DNA of 64,000 nucleotides from Sugiyamaella lignohabitans (Eukaryota > Ascomycota > Dipodascomycetes > Dipodascales > Trichomonascaceae): assembly GCF_001640025.1 (NCBI RefSeq), contig NC_031671.1, forward strand, positions 372,001 to 436,000, given 5' to 3'. The notes under the pieces are model-generated. The model had not been told where the DNA came from and made no database searches. It saw only the letters and a program-made list of their open reading frames with translations. Every line of letters begins with the position of its first letter. The stretch's first letter is position 1. The position numbers and the translations under genes were made by a program. This document shows positions 62,804-64,000 of the stretch, one piece after another.

Positions 62804-64000
62804 ATGAAGCTGACCGTTGGATTGGTTGCAACCCTTTGGGTGCAATTACAATTGACTCAAGGTCTTCAACCTGTGATTAGAGACTATTCTAATCCGTCTA
62901 CTCCTGCATCTCAATTCCGATTGGCTTATAATGGTGCTGAGGGTGTCACCGTATCATGGAACTCTCCTTCTCAAATTAACTCTCCTCAAGTTTGGTATGG
63001 TGAAGACCCCAATAATCTTGTAGCCTCTTCCCCTGGTACTTCTACTACCTTCAGTACTGCTACCAGTTGGGATAACCATGTGACTATTGGCAACCTGAAG
63101 CCCAATACTAAATACTACTACCGTGTGACGGGTTTGGCTGATAACTTTGATGTTGTGGGTCAGAATTTTTATTTCACTACTGCCCGTACCACTGGTGACC
63201 GTACTCCTTACTCAATTGGATTTATTGCTGATTTGGGTATTGTTATTGGTAACCTTTTTGGCAAGCAGATTCCTGATACTTTTGATTCTATTTTGTCGGC
63301 CAGAGATTCTCTTGACTTTTTGTGGCATTCTGGTGACTTTGGCTATGCCGATGACTGGCTCTGGGAAGAGCTTACTGGTGCCTATCCCCTGAACTTAGAT
63401 GGCGGTGTGGCTACTTACAACAACATTATGAACTCTTATTATGACCAGTTCGTCAATGTGACCAAAAACACTCCATACATGGTCGGCCCTGGTAACCACG
63501 AAGCCGACTGTATCGAACCTGATCTTGACTATATCACTAATAAGTTTGATCTCACCATCTGTCCTTCTGGCCAGAGAAACTTCACCTACCATCGCAACCA
63601 TTTTGCCATGCCCACAGCTGAGCAGGCCCAGGACTACTTCCAGAATCTGTGGTACTCGTGGAACCACGGTATGACTCACTTTGTCCAAATTAATACCGAG
63701 ACCGATCTTGCTGCCGGAACCACTGCTCCTGATGAGCCAGGTGGAGATGGTGGCCTTGATGCTGGTCCTTTCGGATTCCCCAACCAGCAATTGCAATGGC
63801 TCGAGGCCGACCTTGCTGCTGTTGACAGAACCAAGACTCCCTGGCTTGTAGTTGCTGGCCACCGTCCTTGGTACAGTGCCTCTACTGTTTGTACCGAATG
63901 TCAGGAAGCATTTGAGAATCTTGTCATCAAGTACAAAGTGGATCTCGTCATGGCTGGCCATGTACACTACTATGAGAGAGACGCGCCTGTTGCTAACGGA
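62804..64000 (+). CDS. Secreted purple acid phosphatase (3' end outside window)
   Basis: 399 residues are visible in an open frame that runs off the window end. MKLTVGLVATLWVQLQLTQG is a secretion signal. An N-terminal fibronectin-like domain (about 25-125; QFRLAYNGAEGVTVSWNSPS, LKPNTKYYYRVTGL) precedes the calcineurin-type metallophosphoesterase domain. The dinuclear-metal ligands are all present: Asp143 (GFIADLGI), Asp178 and Tyr181 (GDFGYAD; the Tyr gives the purple colour), Asn231 (GPGNHEAD), His353 (VAGHRPWY), and His386/His388 (AGHVHYYER). Several N-glycosylation sequons (NVT, NFT) fit an exported enzyme. This is the fungal/plant high-molecular-weight type and unrelated to the histidine acid phosphatases such as Pho5. 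The probable role is release of phosphate from organic esters outside the cell. Start ATG 62804. Confidence 0.93.
   Translation, partial: MKLTVGLVATLWVQLQLTQGLQPVIRDYSNPSTPASQFRLAYNGAEGVTVSWNSPSQINSPQVWYGEDPNNLVASSPGTSTTFSTATSWDNHVTIGNLKPNTKYYYRVTGLADNFDVVGQNFYFTTARTTGDRTPYSIGFIADLGIVIGNLFGKQIPDTFDSILSARDSLDFLWHSGDFGYADDWLWEELTGAYPLNLDGGVATYNNIMNSYYDQFVNVTKNTPYMVGPGNHEADCIEPDLDYITNKFDLTICPSGQRNFTYHRNHFAMPTAEQAQDYFQNLWYSWNHGMTHFVQINTETDLAAGTTAPDEPGGDGGLDAGPFGFPNQQLQWLEADLAAVDRTKTPWLVVAGHRPWYSASTVCTECQEAFENLVIKYKVDLVMAGHVHYYERDAPVANG

Overview
This window is nuclear DNA of a budding yeast (Saccharomycotina), most likely an early-diverging lineage such as the Trichomonascaceae/Dipodascaceae. Evidence: the genes are fungal, and about half of the recognised ones carry small introns with GTRAGT donors and a CTAAC branch site very close to the acceptor. 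CTG reads as leucine at conserved sites (for example GESLLND in NHX1), which excludes the CUG-Ser clade. The gene set includes a leucine-catabolism pair and a canonical COP9 subunit 2, both missing from Saccharomyces cerevisiae. The species assignment is inference.

Layout. 1-25.4 kb: 3' part of the Ras-like GTPase RSR1; a divergent pair, methylcrotonyl-CoA carboxylase beta (-) and isovaleryl-CoA dehydrogenase (+); an Asn-rich probable mitochondrial protein (-); the oxysterol-binding protein SWH1/OSH1 (+); a 3.5 kb spacer; an ammonium permease of Mep1/Mep3 type (+); CSN2 (-); mitochondrial leucyl-tRNA synthetase (-); the endosomal Na+/H+ exchanger NHX1 (+). 27.7-52.3 kb: SMC6 (+) converging on USO1 (-); a 4.6 kb gene-poor stretch; a Zn2Cys6 regulator (+) converging on the 2568-residue UTP20 (-); CTP synthase (-). 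53.6-64 kb: an aldo-keto reductase (+), a DUF155/RMD-type membrane protein (+), an unrecognised basic single-span membrane protein (+), a 4 kb gene-poor stretch and the 5' part of a secreted purple acid phosphatase (+).

Many genes are split over several reading frames. Joining them at consensus splice sites restores full-length products for SWH1, CSN2, NHX1, SMC6, USO1, the Zn2Cys6 factor, UTP20 and the RMD-type protein (14 introns in all).

The most striking non-genic feature is a modular GC-rich repeat. A complete unit is about 138 bp, with inverted ends beginning TGCCTCCGGCGGCTGGGGC, each end holding its own hairpin, and two different inner hairpins separated by a short linker. About 25 arms or fragments occur. 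They are concentrated in the first 25 kb, sit mostly just past stop codons in gene-sense orientation, and occur as inverted pairs inside two introns. Coding sequence next to these repeats looks markedly richer in GC. The region from about 27 to 52.7 kb lacks them. A second, diverged repeat family carrying CGGGTAA (Reb1-like) motifs is found in two gene-poor stretches.
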